NCBI GenBank assembly: GCA_903861005.1
Contig: CAIOSP010000045.1
Span: forward strand, 1 to 64,000
Source: an uncultured Pseudomonadota bacterium
GTDB taxonomy: Bacteria; Myxococcota_A; UBA796; GCA-2862545
Direction: 5' to 3'
Length of the DNA: 64,000 nt
In this document: positions 36,513 to 44,540 of the stretch, in pieces
How the letters are laid out: each line of letters begins with the position of its first letter
Position numbering within the stretch: the stretch's first letter is position 1
The notes under the pieces: generated by a model
Database searches by the model: none
The model's input: only the letters and a program-made list of their open reading frames with translations
What the model was told of the DNA's origin: nothing
Translations under genes and position numbers: made by a program

Positions 36513-37151
36513 CTACCCGATCGACTTGTAGACCCGCGCTGCGGCGACCGACACCAGACCATCCTCCTCGGGGATGTAGCCGGTGAGCGCGCCGCCGTAG
36601 ACGCAGCCGGAGTCCAGGCCAATCACCCACGGGCGACCGTCACGCTCACGCCGGACCAACCCGCGCACCGCGTCGTGCCCAAAGATCACGCGGCGCTCGC
36701 CCACGTACTGGTCGGCCCAGTGCGGCGACACGTCCTCGTCGGGGAAGCGGCGCATGGTGATCGCCATGCGAAAGGTGGTCGCCGCCAAGTCACCCGACGG
36801 GTGGACGCCCGCGTGGACGACCGTGAAGCCCGCCACGTCCTCGATCCAGGTGGGCATGGCGGCCAGGTGTGCGCGCCAGTCTGGATCGGCCGCGTCGAGC
36901 GCCGCAGCGCAGGCGGCGCCGTGCTTGTCATGCGGCCGTCGGCCGTTGACCACGTCGGCAAGGCGCTGATCATGGTTGCCGCGCACCGCAGCGCCGCCGC
37001 TCGCGGCGACCAGCTTCCACACACCCGCAGGGTCCGGCCCCTTAGTGTAGAGGTCGCCGACGTAGACCACGCGATCTGGACCGACCCGCTGCAGGAGCAG
37101 GTCGAGTTCGCGGGAGCAGCCGTGGACATCGCCGATGACGAGGGTGCGCAT
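36513..37151 (-). CDS. Calcineurin-like metallophosphatase (PrpA/ApaH-like)
   Basis: A 212-residue metallophosphatase of the PPP/ApaH-like group. All five metal-site motifs are present in order: GDVHGC, GDLYTKGPD, GNHDQRL, VVHAGVHP and FGHD. These enzymes hydrolyse phosphoproteins or diadenosine polyphosphates. The motif GDxxxKGPD is typical of bacterial PrpA/PrpB and ApaH relatives. ATG 37151 has GGAGG upstream (spacing about five bases); the upstream in-frame extension has no coding bias. Convergent with the PP2C fusion gene, leaving 13 bases between stops, so two phosphatases of unrelated folds adjoin. Confidence 0.9.
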   Translation of the reverse strand: MRTLVIGDVHGCSRELDLLLQRVGPDRVVYVGDLYTKGPDPAGVWKLVAASGGAAVRGNHDQRLADVVNGRRPHDKHGAACAAALDAADPDWRAHLAAMPTWIEDVAGFTVVHAGVHPSGDLAATTFRMAITMRRFPDEDVSPHWADQYVGERRVIFGHDAVRGLVRRERDGRPWVIGLDSGCVYGGALTGYIPEEDGLVSVAAARVYKSIG

Positions 37152-37512
37152 GGACAACCTCCTAACGTGAACCACGCGCGCACCACCGCTACACAATCAC
37201 CCCACGTCCAGCTTACGTTTTGTCCGGACGACACGGTCGACGCCCCAACCATGGGAGCGAGGGCGATGTCACCGCCCAGGAAGCCGCGATGCCCTCCCCC
37301 CCAGGGGCCGCTGGAAGTCCTGCTGACGCCGCACGCCACGCGACCTGCGGGGCTACCCCGCGCCGAGGCGTACCTGCGCCGCGCGCGCACGAACGGTGGC
37401 GGGCGCCACGCGCTGCACCCAGAGACCGTCGCGCCGGCCGCAGTTCCGCGACCTGGGCTACCGTTCACCGACGACACGTTCACCCGAGGAGCTTGCTGGA
37501 GAAGGGTTTACA
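37152..37512. other. Non-coding region upstream of the metallophosphatase
   Basis: No gene is supported in about 360 bases. Several frames are open because of high GC, but none shows consistent G/C-ended codons with a ribosome-binding site. The segment from 37190 to 37225 is locally less GC-rich (around GCTTACGTTTTGTCC) and is the likely promoter region for the minus-strand phosphatase gene. The right part may be further decayed P-type ATPase sequence but is not recognisable. Confidence 0.5.
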
Positions 37513-37755
37513 CGGGCTGTCGGACACTCCTGTCGCCCCGCCAACCTGATGGTCGGGCTGACCGCGCTGGTCGCAGGGGTCGCGTTAGCACTCCCGTACT
37601 TGCCGAGGGGCGGGTGGTTCGACCTGGTGCCGCTCAACCCCGAGATCCTGGCCGCGGTGCTGGGGATCACGGCGGCGTACCTGGTGGCGACCGAGGCCGC
37701 GAAGCGCGTGTTCTTTCGCCGCTTCACGCCCTCGGTCGGGCTCAAGGCCGCTTGA
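37513..37755 (+). pseudogene. Remnant of the C-terminus of a P-type ATPase (MgtA-like)
   Basis: The reading frame ending at 37755 encodes about 75 residues that match the final membrane helices of magnesium-type P-type ATPases by pattern: a helix ending ALALPYLP, then FDLVPL, a second helix LAAVLGITAAYLVATEAA and the terminal KRVFFRRF. The phosphorylation DKTGT motif and all other domains are missing. An in-frame ATG at 37549 has no ribosome-binding site. The 3' end overlaps the OmpA-like gene by 14 bases. The alternative is a small free-standing membrane protein. Confidence 0.55.
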
Positions 37756-39616
37756 GGATCACAAACACCACGCGGCGGTTGCGGGCGCGACCGCTGTCGG
37801 TGGCGTTGCTGGCGACCGGGTCCACCTCGCCGTACCCGCGCGACACCAGCCGGTCGGCGTTCACACCCTTCTCGATCAGGTAGCGCACCACCGACGCCGC
37901 CCGTCGACCCGACAGCTCGACGTTGTAGGCGCCTGAACCGATCGCGTCGGTGTGTCCGGCGACCTCCACCGTCAGATCGAAGCGACGCATGGTCGCCGCG
38001 ACCTCGTCGAGCAGCGGGAAGGACACGGCCTCGATGACGTCGGAGTTGAACTCGAAGTGGATCTCCTCGAGCGTGACGACCTCGTCGTGGGTCACCTCGA
38101 CCTGCGTCGGCGCCAGCACGATCTCCACCACCACCTCGCCCCCGGCCGGGACGATCACGTCGCGCTGGATGAGGCCCGCGCCGGGCGCGGTCACGAACAG
38201 CGCGTGGGTTCCGGCGCCCACTTCCTCGGCGCCCGATCCGCTCGCGTCCACAGGGAAGGTCGGCTGGTCGACGCAGCCGACGTCTGCGCCCTTCCACTCG
38301 GCGCTGACGCCGGTGACCGGGTTGTGCTGGGCGTCGACCACGCGCAGGATCACGCGGCCCTCGTGCGCGCGGATGAGCGCGACGGGCAGCGGCATCACCG
38401 CGCCCTCGGCCAAGGCGCCCGCTTCGGCGCTCCCAGACAGGCAGCCGACAGCGGCGTCGGCGCGCCACGTCGACGTCGGCGTCAGGTTGGCCAGCCGGGT
38501 CGGCGCGTCGGTCGACACCGCCGCGCGCGCCTCACCACCGGAGGTCGGCGTGAGGGTGAGCGCAGCGCCCGAGAGCGGCGCTCCCTTCCAGGTGGCGCGG
38601 ACGTCGAGCGCCGCGAGCGCGTCCGGGCAGCCGTCGTCGTCCTTCCAGCCGTTCACGACCTCAGCGTCGACCGGGCACGCGTCGTCCGGATCGAGGAAGC
38701 CGTCCTTGTCCTGATCGCCGGGACCGTCGGCCTTCACGCGACCAAAGCCGGCGCCCACAAACACACGCCACGCGCCCGCGCCGACGCCGGGCGACACGCC
38801 CATCGACGCGCCGCCGAGCAGGTACGCGCCCTGCGTCCAGCGGTGGCGCGCGGTGAGTAGAAGCTCCGCGGGCGTCTCGGTGCCGATCTGCCCCGCCTTC
38901 ACGAACGGCGCCGACACGCGCGCCTCCAGCGTCACGCCCGTGGCGCTGTCCGCGAGCACGCCCACGCCGAGGCCCGCGACGAACGCGTCCGAACCGTGCA
39001 CGTTCACCGCCTCGACGGCGGGGTTGAGCTGCGCGCCCGCGTCCGCCGTGACCGTGAACCGATCGAGCGCGTACGAGGCCGCGACGCTCGCGCCGCCCGC
39101 GACGGTGCGCTGCCCGAGGAACTCACGCGACGCGCCCGTCGGCAGATCGAGGTGGCCTTCGATCCCCAAGCCCAGGGCCAGGTCGCCCGCCTTCGGACGC
39201 AGCAGCGCGATCATCGTGCTCGCCCGCAGGTCGCCCACGTCCACCCCGTTGGGCCCGTCGACGCCGCGCGATGCAAAGACCAGCGGCAGCGCCACGTCGA
39301 AGCGAACCCGCTCGTGGACGGCGACGCCCGCCGACACGTTGAGCGCGAACAGGTCGGTCAGCCACGGCGACCGCTCGGCACGGCCATCCTTGAAGACGGT
39401 GGTCTGCGCGAGCAGGCCCTGCGCGAACTCGAACACACCGCCGGCGAACCACTCGCCGCCGCGGAAGCGACCGGGGCGCTGCACCAGGAGCGGGTCGCGC
39501 GCGTCGCCGTCGAGCGCGGCGATCTGGAGCGCGTGCGCGTCGAACCCTTCCTGCGCGCTCGCCACAAGCGGCAACGCGATCAGGCACACGACGGGCGCCA
39601 GCAGGGCGCGGCTCAT
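37742..39616 (-). CDS. OmpA-family outer-membrane protein
   Basis: A 624-residue protein. Signal peptide: LLAPVVCLIALPLVASAQ, cleavage after ASA. Residues 25-330 form a beta-rich region likely to be an outer-membrane barrel. A calcium-binding thrombospondin-3-like segment, DQDKDGFLDPDDACP, follows, then Ig-like stretches. The C-terminal OmpA domain, VTLEEIHFEFNSDVIEA onward, contains GHTDAIGSGAYNVELSGRRA and SGRARNRRVVFVI, the peptidoglycan (diaminopimelate)-binding signature with Asp and Arg. It should anchor the outer membrane to the wall. ATG 39616 overlaps the stop of the upstream MYXO-CTERM-like gene (ATGA), so the two are translationally coupled and probably act together at the surface. 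Confidence 0.9.
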   Translation of the reverse strand: MSRALLAPVVCLIALPLVASAQEGFDAHALQIAALDGDARDPLLVQRPGRFRGGEWFAGGVFEFAQGLLAQTTVFKDGRAERSPWLTDLFALNVSAGVAVHERVRFDVALPLVFASRGVDGPNGVDVGDLRASTMIALLRPKAGDLALGLGIEGHLDLPTGASREFLGQRTVAGGASVAASYALDRFTVTADAGAQLNPAVEAVNVHGSDAFVAGLGVGVLADSATGVTLEARVSAPFVKAGQIGTETPAELLLTARHRWTQGAYLLGGASMGVSPGVGAGAWRVFVGAGFGRVKADGPGDQDKDGFLDPDDACPVDAEVVNGWKDDDGCPDALAALDVRATWKGAPLSGAALTLTPTSGGEARAAVSTDAPTRLANLTPTSTWRADAAVGCLSGSAEAGALAEGAVMPLPVALIRAHEGRVILRVVDAQHNPVTGVSAEWKGADVGCVDQPTFPVDASGSGAEEVGAGTHALFVTAPGAGLIQRDVIVPAGGEVVVEIVLAPTQVEVTHDEVVTLEEIHFEFNSDVIEAVSFPLLDEVAATMRRFDLTVEVAGHTDAIGSGAYNVELSGRRAASVVRYLIEKGVNADRLVSRGYGEVDPVASNATDSGRARNRRVVFVILKRP

Positions 39617-40524
39617 CGGCCACCCCCACGGGCCGTGCGGCGACGGGCGAACAGCACGCCCAGGCCGATCCACGGCATCGGCGATGTGCCGGTCGCGGTG
39701 TTGCAGCCGGCCCAAGCCAGCCCGCCGTCCAGGTAAGACTCGCCGTGATCCACATCGTCGGTGTCGGCCGCGTCGGTGTCGTCCGCGGAGTCATCGCCAA
39801 TGTCGGTCTCGCCGGTGTCGACGTCGGTGTCGGCGGCTGTGTCCGCGGGCACATCGGTGTCCGCGTCGGTGTCCGAAGATGCGTCCGTGTCTGCCGCCGT
39901 GTCGGCGTCCGCAGGCACGTCGGTGTCGGTGCCGCAGTGGCCGTCGGAGTCGAGGTCATCCGGGTTGTCGAGCGGGCACGGGTCGCACGCGTCGGCCACG
40001 CCGTCGCCATCCGCGTCGGCGTGATCGTCGCCCTGGGAGCACCCGTCGCAGCCGTCGGGCACGCCGTCCTGATCGGCGTCCTGGTGGTCGTCAAACGTGG
40101 GGCAGAGATCGCACGCGTCGCCGACGCCGTCGCCGTCGCCGTCTGCCTGATCGCCGTTGGCGGCGCCCACGCAGTTGTCGCAGCTATCGCCGATGCAGTC
40201 GTCGTCCGCGTCCACGGCGAGCCCCGCGGCGTCGTCACAGACCGCGGGCTGCGCGTCAAACGGCGTGATGTCCGCGAGCTCGTCGCAGTAACCGCCGTCC
40301 TCCGCGGAGCAGTACCCGACCAGCGGATCCCAGGTCAGGCACGCGCCTTCGTCCACCAGGAGCAAGCCGTTGCAGTTGAGGTCCGCGTGCGCGGGGTTGA
40401 TCTGAAGGCACTGGTCCCCGGACGCCGCGCTCGCGGAGGAGGCAGCGAGACACGCCATGAGCCACAACGCCACACCAGGCCGCGGCGATCGCCTCGCCGT
40501 CGTCCCCAACACCAACCCCGACAT
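39613..40524 (-). CDS. Secreted thrombospondin-3-repeat protein with MYXO-CTERM-like tail
   Basis: A 303-residue exoprotein. Signal peptide region GVALWLMACLAASSASA, then a Cys-rich segment and thrombospondin type 3-like calcium repeats (DADDDCIGDSCDNC, DGDGDGVGDACDLCP, DADGDGVADACDPCP). A low-complexity Asp/Thr/Ala linker follows (repeats such as TDTDVPADTAADTDVDTGE). The C-terminus reads AGCNTATGTSPMPWIGLGVL followed by FARRR, the Cys, hydrophobic and Arg pattern of MYXO-CTERM sorting tags, which are processed and lead to surface attachment in Myxococcus. ATG 40524 is preferred (GGGAG seven bases upstream) over a start at 40584. It is the first gene of a two-gene operon with the OmpA-like protein. 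Confidence 0.87.
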   Translation of the reverse strand: MSGLVLGTTARRSPRPGVALWLMACLAASSASAASGDQCLQINPAHADLNCNGLLLVDEGACLTWDPLVGYCSAEDGGYCDELADITPFDAQPAVCDDAAGLAVDADDDCIGDSCDNCVGAANGDQADGDGDGVGDACDLCPTFDDHQDADQDGVPDGCDGCSQGDDHADADGDGVADACDPCPLDNPDDLDSDGHCGTDTDVPADADTAADTDASSDTDADTDVPADTAADTDVDTGETDIGDDSADDTDAADTDDVDHGESYLDGGLAWAGCNTATGTSPMPWIGLGVLFARRRTARGGGR

Positions 40525-40652
40525 ACGCGCGCTCCCGTCCGGCGTGGCAGTCGCCGGGCCACCCTTCAGTTCGGTACGTCCCATCCAAACCTTAGCGAAC
40601 CGCGCGGCGGCGGTTCGTCACAGTTGGCCATCAGGCGGTCCCCGCCGCGAGA

Positions 40653-42164
40653 TCACGAGACGGGCGCGCCGAGCAGCTCCGCGATGCGCTCGCCGATCAT
40701 GAGCGACGGCAAGTGCGTGTTGCTCGACGGGATCTCTGGGATCAAGCTCGCGTCTGCGACATGAAGCCCCTCGACCCCATGGACGCGGCCGTGCCCGTCC
40801 GTGGCAGCCATCGGATCGCCGTCCGCGCCCATCGGTACCGTGCCGCACGGGTGGTAGCCCGAGCCCGAGAAGCGCCGGATCCAGCCGTCGATGGTCGCGG
40901 CGTCCTTGAGCTTGGCCTTGCCGGGGATGATGTGCCGCGCGATCGCGCGCATGACCGGCTGCTCGGCGATCTCACGCACCTGCTCCAGCACGCTCACCGC
41001 CGTCGCCCGATCGCGGTCGTCGTCGAGCAGCGCGGAGGTGATCAACGGCGACGAGCCAGGACGCACCGACGGGAACTGGATCGAGCCCACGCCAAACGGC
41101 TTGCCGATCGAGAACATCAGCGACACCGCCGGGAAGGTCACCCAGGGGAACGGCACCTTGGAGCCGGGCTGGATCTGCACGTCGCCGGGCACGGGCGTGG
41201 TGCCGGTGGAGATGCGACACATGTTCTGGATCAGCGGGTCGCTGCGCTTCATCTTGCCCCACTTGGGGAGGAAGAAGACCGCAGAGCCGGGGTGGTCGAG
41301 CAGTCGGCTGCCGATGCCCTCGTTGATCGCCACGGGCTCCACCGCCAGGCGCTCCAGCTCCGCGCGCGGCCCCACGCCCGACCGCAGCAGGATCATCGGC
41401 GTCAGGAAGCAGCCTGCACAGAGGATGACGCGATCGGCGTCGAGCGTGCGCTGCGCGCCCGTCGCGTCACGCACGACCAGCCCCACCACGTGCGTGCCGC
41501 GGAAGCGCACCACGATCGCTTCGGTCTGCGCGAGCAGGCGGAAGTTGGGACGCTTGCGCACGTCCGGCGTCAGCCAGGCCTCCGCTGCAGAGATCCGTCG
41601 CCCGTCGATCTTGTTCATCGCGTGGGGGCCGACGCCGGTGGCGCCAGGCGCGTTGTGATCGTCGCAGTCTGCGTGACCAAGGCCGCGACACGCCTCCACG
41701 AACGCAGCCTGCCAGGGCGTCCACTCCTCGGCCGGGTGACGGCGGATCGGCAGCGGCCCCGAGCGCCCGTGCCACGGCGTGTCGTGATCCAGGTCCGTCT
41801 CCAGGCGACGGAAGGCCGGCAGCACCTTGTCCCACGACCAGTCCGTCAGGCCGAGCTCCGCCCACGCGTCAAAGTCCTGGGGCTGCCCGCGGATGGCGAT
41901 GCAGGTGTTCACCGCGGACGAGCCACCGACCACGCGGCCGCGCGGCATCGGCATGTTCACCTGCTGCGAGTTGGGCGAGTGGCGAAAACCCCAGTCGTGG
42001 GACGTGAGCGCGTTGTGCCGACCGTCGGCCAGATCCGCGGGGAGCGCCTCGGGCTTGTAGTCCGGGCCCGCCTCCACCAGGGTGATCTCGTCGTCGGCGC
42101 GCTCCGACAGCCGCGCCGCCAGCACGCACCCGGAAGCCCCCGCACCCACGATCACCGTCCTCAC
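40653..42164 (-). CDS. GMC-family FAD oxidoreductase
   Basis: A 503-residue glucose-methanol-choline oxidoreductase, which oxidises alcohols using FAD. The dinucleotide-binding motif VIVGAGASGCVLAARLSE is at the N-terminus, with EAGPDY a little later. The GMC signatures are PRGRVVGGSSAVNTCIAIRG and CAGCFLTPMILLRSGVGP. Near the C-terminus, GSGYHPCGTVPMG carries the first catalytic His and PEIPSSNTHLPSLMIGERIA the second (His or Asn pair). The length fits the family. The substrate (choline, polyol or other alcohol) is unknown. It is divergent from a TetR regulator gene 99 bases away, which probably controls it. Confidence 0.92.
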   Translation of the reverse strand: MRTVIVGAGASGCVLAARLSERADDEITLVEAGPDYKPEALPADLADGRHNALTSHDWGFRHSPNSQQVNMPMPRGRVVGGSSAVNTCIAIRGQPQDFDAWAELGLTDWSWDKVLPAFRRLETDLDHDTPWHGRSGPLPIRRHPAEEWTPWQAAFVEACRGLGHADCDDHNAPGATGVGPHAMNKIDGRRISAAEAWLTPDVRKRPNFRLLAQTEAIVVRFRGTHVVGLVVRDATGAQRTLDADRVILCAGCFLTPMILLRSGVGPRAELERLAVEPVAINEGIGSRLLDHPGSAVFFLPKWGKMKRSDPLIQNMCRISTGTTPVPGDVQIQPGSKVPFPWVTFPAVSLMFSIGKPFGVGSIQFPSVRPGSSPLITSALLDDDRDRATAVSVLEQVREIAEQPVMRAIARHIIPGKAKLKDAATIDGWIRRFSGSGYHPCGTVPMGADGDPMAATDGHGRVHGVEGLHVADASLIPEIPSSNTHLPSLMIGERIAELLGAPVS

Positions 42165-42195
42165 GCTCGCCTCCAGACGCCGGGCTCCCTCCTAC

Positions 42196-42248
42196 CGCGG
42201 CGGCGCGCCCGCCGCGCTCGAATGGGCTAGGTCGACCATGTCGCGACC
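42196..42248. promoter_or_regulatory. Inverted repeats in the GMC-TetR divergent promoter
   Basis: Two repeats lie between the divergent genes. CGCGGCGG (42196-42203) and CCGCCGCG (42209-42216) form an 8-5-8 inverted repeat. GGTCG (42230-42234) and CGACC (42244-42248) form a 5-9-5 repeat beginning 34 bases before the tetR ATG. The second has the size and placement of a TetR-family operator, which is only inference. Confidence 0.4.
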
Positions 42249-42263
42249 GCGTCGGAGCCCTCC

Positions 42264-42893
42264 ATGGTCACAGAGTCCCGCCTGCCGAACACGGTGCAAC
42301 GCATCCTCGATGCGGCCACGCGGGTGGTCGGTGCACGCGGCCTGGACGCCACCACCCTGGCGGACGTGGCCCGCGCGGCCGGCGTGCCGTTCGGCCTGAT
42401 GCGCTACCACTTTCGCAGCAAGGAGCACCTGCTGATCGAGGCGCAGCGCGCGACGTTCCGGCGCGTCCACGAGCGCTTCGAGGACCGCTTCGCCCGCGGT
42501 GAGGGTGGTGTAGGCACCGCGATGGAGGCGCTCGACGCGCTATGGCACGCGGTCCGCGATCTGCACGCGTGGGCGCCCTTCATGGTGCAGACCATGGCGG
42601 TCTCCGCGCGCGATCCCGCGCTGGGCGAGCGGATGGCAGACTTCAATGCGGAGTCCTCGGCCCGCGTGGAGCTGGGCCTCGTCCGGCTGTTCACCGATCA
42701 GCTCGATCGGCTGGTGCTGCCGCCTGACCGTCTGGCGCGCGCCGTACGCACTGGACTCTACGGGCTGGTCGTCGAGCTCGCCTTCGCCCGCACGGAGGAG
42801 GAGCGCGCCGCCGTGGACCAGACCTACCTGGACGTGCGCGCCCTGCTGGAGCGCGTGGTCATCGACGCCGTCCAGGCCGAGGACATCCATTAG
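42264..42893 (+). CDS. TetR-family transcriptional regulator
   Basis: A 209-residue TetR-family repressor. The N-terminal helix-turn-helix is clear: RILDAATRVVGARGLDATTL then ADVARAAGVPFGLMRYHFRS, with KEHLLIEA after it. The C-terminal part is an all-helical ligand-binding domain without a recognisable ligand signature. ATG 42264 follows GGAG (spacing about six bases). Its divergent placement against the GMC oxidoreductase suggests that it controls that gene and itself; it could also control the following Fe-S protein gene 13 bases downstream. Confidence 0.9.
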   Translation: MVTESRLPNTVQRILDAATRVVGARGLDATTLADVARAAGVPFGLMRYHFRSKEHLLIEAQRATFRRVHERFEDRFARGEGGVGTAMEALDALWHAVRDLHAWAPFMVQTMAVSARDPALGERMADFNAESSARVELGLVRLFTDQLDRLVLPPDRLARAVRTGLYGLVVELAFARTEEERAAVDQTYLDVRALLERVVIDAVQAEDIH

Positions 42894-42906
42894 CCGCCCA
42901 TCCCCG

Positions 42907-43623
42907 ATGCCTCCGTGGGCGCAGGACGCCCTGGGCGACTTTGCGCCGGTCGGGCTGAACGTGTGCGGCGTCGCGGACGGCGCACCATGGCAGCACGTCC
43001 TGCCGGGCTGTCGGTCGGTGCTGGTGGTCGGCAGCGGCGGCACCACGTTGTGGGACGGCTTCATCCGCTGGGCCGCCGATCAGCCGGCGCGACTGGAGCT
43101 CGACGGGCCGCTGGACGCGCGCGTGGTCGAGGCGATCGCCGCGGTCCCTGCGGACCCCTCTCGCCGCTGGATCCGCTGCGCCGCCGACGACGGGCAGAAG
43201 GTCGACTTCCGGTCTCTCGCGCGGGACGCCGGGCTGGGTCACCCGAGCCGACTCGGCCTGCTCCTCCACCCCACCTACGGGCCCTGGATCGCGCTGCGCG
43301 CCGCCTGCTTCACCACCGACGCGCTCCCGGTCACCGGTCCGCTGGTGACGCCCACGCCCTGTGAGGGCTGCGCGGCGCCGTGCACCGCGGCGTGCCCTGT
43401 GGGCGCGATCGGCCCCGGCGGCTGGTCCTTCGCACCGTGCGTCGGCTTTCAGGAGCGCGATCCCACCTGCCACGGCGGCTGCCTCGCGCGGGCGGCGTGT
43501 GTGGTCGGCCGCGAGCACGCCTACGGGGACGTGCAGCACCGCTACCACCAGCACACGGCGGGACGGCGAGAGTTGCTGCAGGCCCTCAGACCAGGAGCGC
43601 GCGAGCCAGATCGGTCGTCGTGA
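42907..43623 (+). CDS. Short QueG-like iron-sulfur protein
   Basis: A 238-residue protein related to epoxyqueuosine reductase (QueG) but much shorter. It has GPWIALRAACFTTDALP, like the QueG central region, then a cluster motif PCEGCAAPCTAACPVGAI with Cys152, Cys155, Cys159 and Cys163 in CxxCxxxCxxxCP spacing. Four more cysteines follow at 178, 188, 192 and 198, and may bind a second cluster. QueG's N-terminal cobalamin-binding region and C-terminal HEAT-like part are not recognisable, so function is uncertain; these small paralogues are common and unassigned. It starts 13 bases after tetR. The tail overlaps the convergent CBS gene by 38 bases. Confidence 0.75.
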   Translation: MPPWAQDALGDFAPVGLNVCGVADGAPWQHVLPGCRSVLVVGSGGTTLWDGFIRWAADQPARLELDGPLDARVVEAIAAVPADPSRRWIRCAADDGQKVDFRSLARDAGLGHPSRLGLLLHPTYGPWIALRAACFTTDALPVTGPLVTPTPCEGCAAPCTAACPVGAIGPGGWSFAPCVGFQERDPTCHGGCLARAACVVGREHAYGDVQHRYHQHTAGRRELLQALRPGAREPDRSS

Positions 43624-43996
43624 CGATGCCCACGAGCGTGTCGCCGTCGACCACCGGCACCGCGTGGTAGCGCCCGAGCGCGAAGCGCTCGACGACGTCG
43701 CGCACGCGCGCGGAGACCGGCACGGTGTCGACCATGTGGGTCATCAGCTTGTCGACGGTCGACACCTCGTCGAGGATGACGCCGGTGTCATGGAGCTCGC
43801 GGGGGATGTCGCGGAGCACTTGCGCCAAGTCCGTGATCGACAGCATGCCGACCAGCCGATTGTCGGACACGACGGGGACGTGGTGGAACCCGCCGTTGAG
43901 CATGCCGGTCCACACGTCGGTGAGGCTGTCCTCCACGCGCACGGCCCACGGGTTTGGCGTCATCAGGCGACGAACATTGGCTTCCAGGTCAAGCAT
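43586..43996 (-). CDS. CBS-domain protein
   Basis: A 136-residue protein made of two CBS domains. Start MLDLEANVRRLMTPNPW; first unit ends FHHVPVVSDNRLVGMLSITD, second unit VDKLMTHMVDTVPVSARVRD then YHAVPVVDGDTLVGIVTTTD. Paired CBS domains form a Bateman module that binds adenosine nucleotides and regulates partner proteins. No fused effector is present, so it may act in trans. GGAGG lies six bases before ATG 43996. The DksA-like gene ends one base upstream, so the two are likely one operon. Confidence 0.9.
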   Translation of the reverse strand: MLDLEANVRRLMTPNPWAVRVEDSLTDVWTGMLNGGFHHVPVVSDNRLVGMLSITDLAQVLRDIPRELHDTGVILDEVSTVDKLMTHMVDTVPVSARVRDVVERFALGRYHAVPVVDGDTLVGIVTTTDLARALLV

Positions 43997-43997
43997 C

Positions 43998-44330
43998 TTA
44001 GCCCTCCGCGCAGTCGGTGCAGAGCGCGACCTCGGGCAGGATCGCCAAGCGCCCCGGGGCGATCGACGACTCGCAGCGCGCGCACACGCCGTAGGTGCCC
44101 GCGTCCAGGCGGTCGAGCGCGCCGCGGATCGCGGCCAGCTCAGCGCGGCCAGCGTCGTCCAAGCGCTCCAGAACCTCGTCGCCGGCGGTGAAGGACACGC
44201 GGTCCTCGAAGTCCGCATCAAGACGCCCATCCTGGGCGCGCAGGTGGGTGTTGATCGCGCCGTGACGGCGTGAGATTGCCTCGAGCTTGGACAGCAGAGC
44301 CGTGCGAGCCTGACCGACATCGACGGGCAT
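43998..44330 (-). CDS. TraR/DksA-type zinc-finger protein
   Basis: A 110-residue TraR/DksA-family protein, relatives of which bind the RNA polymerase secondary channel and alter transcription in response to ppGpp. The N-terminal half is helical; the C-terminal zinc finger has CARCESSIAPGRLAILPEVA then CTDC, with Cys83, Cys86, Cys104 and Cys107. It is shorter than E. coli DksA (151). ATG 44330 is preceded by GGAGG and five bases; the upstream frame extension to 44528 is not coding in character. A sigma54-like site lies about 56-70 bases upstream, on the same strand. The CBS gene follows directly. Confidence 0.88.
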   Translation of the reverse strand: MPVDVGQARTALLSKLEAISRRHGAINTHLRAQDGRLDADFEDRVSFTAGDEVLERLDDAGRAELAAIRGALDRLDAGTYGVCARCESSIAPGRLAILPEVALCTDCAEG

Positions 44331-44385
44331 GAAAGCCTCCCCGGGTCGCGCAGAGCGATGAAGTCGCGACCACACTGGAACGGAA

Positions 44386-44400
44386 GCACTGACCGTGCCA
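44386..44400 (-). promoter_or_regulatory. Candidate sigma54 promoter upstream of the DksA-like gene
   Basis: On the minus strand the sequence reads TGGCAC, five bases, GTGC, with GG at 44399-44398 and GC at 44387-44386, ten bases apart. This is the same arrangement as at 9900-9914. Initiation would fall near 44374, about 44 bases before the ATG. The -12 element is GTGC, not TTGC, so this is a weak match. Confidence 0.35.
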
Positions 44401-44540
44401 CCCAGGCCCCATCCGGCCTTCCCAGGAGCCGCAGACGCGTCGATTCTGACCGTTCGCGACGTCATCTTTCGGCACGGTCGGCGTACGCGGGTGGGCGCGC
44501 GACCCGGGCCGACTATGGGGCGAGTCACCTCGGAGCCCCC

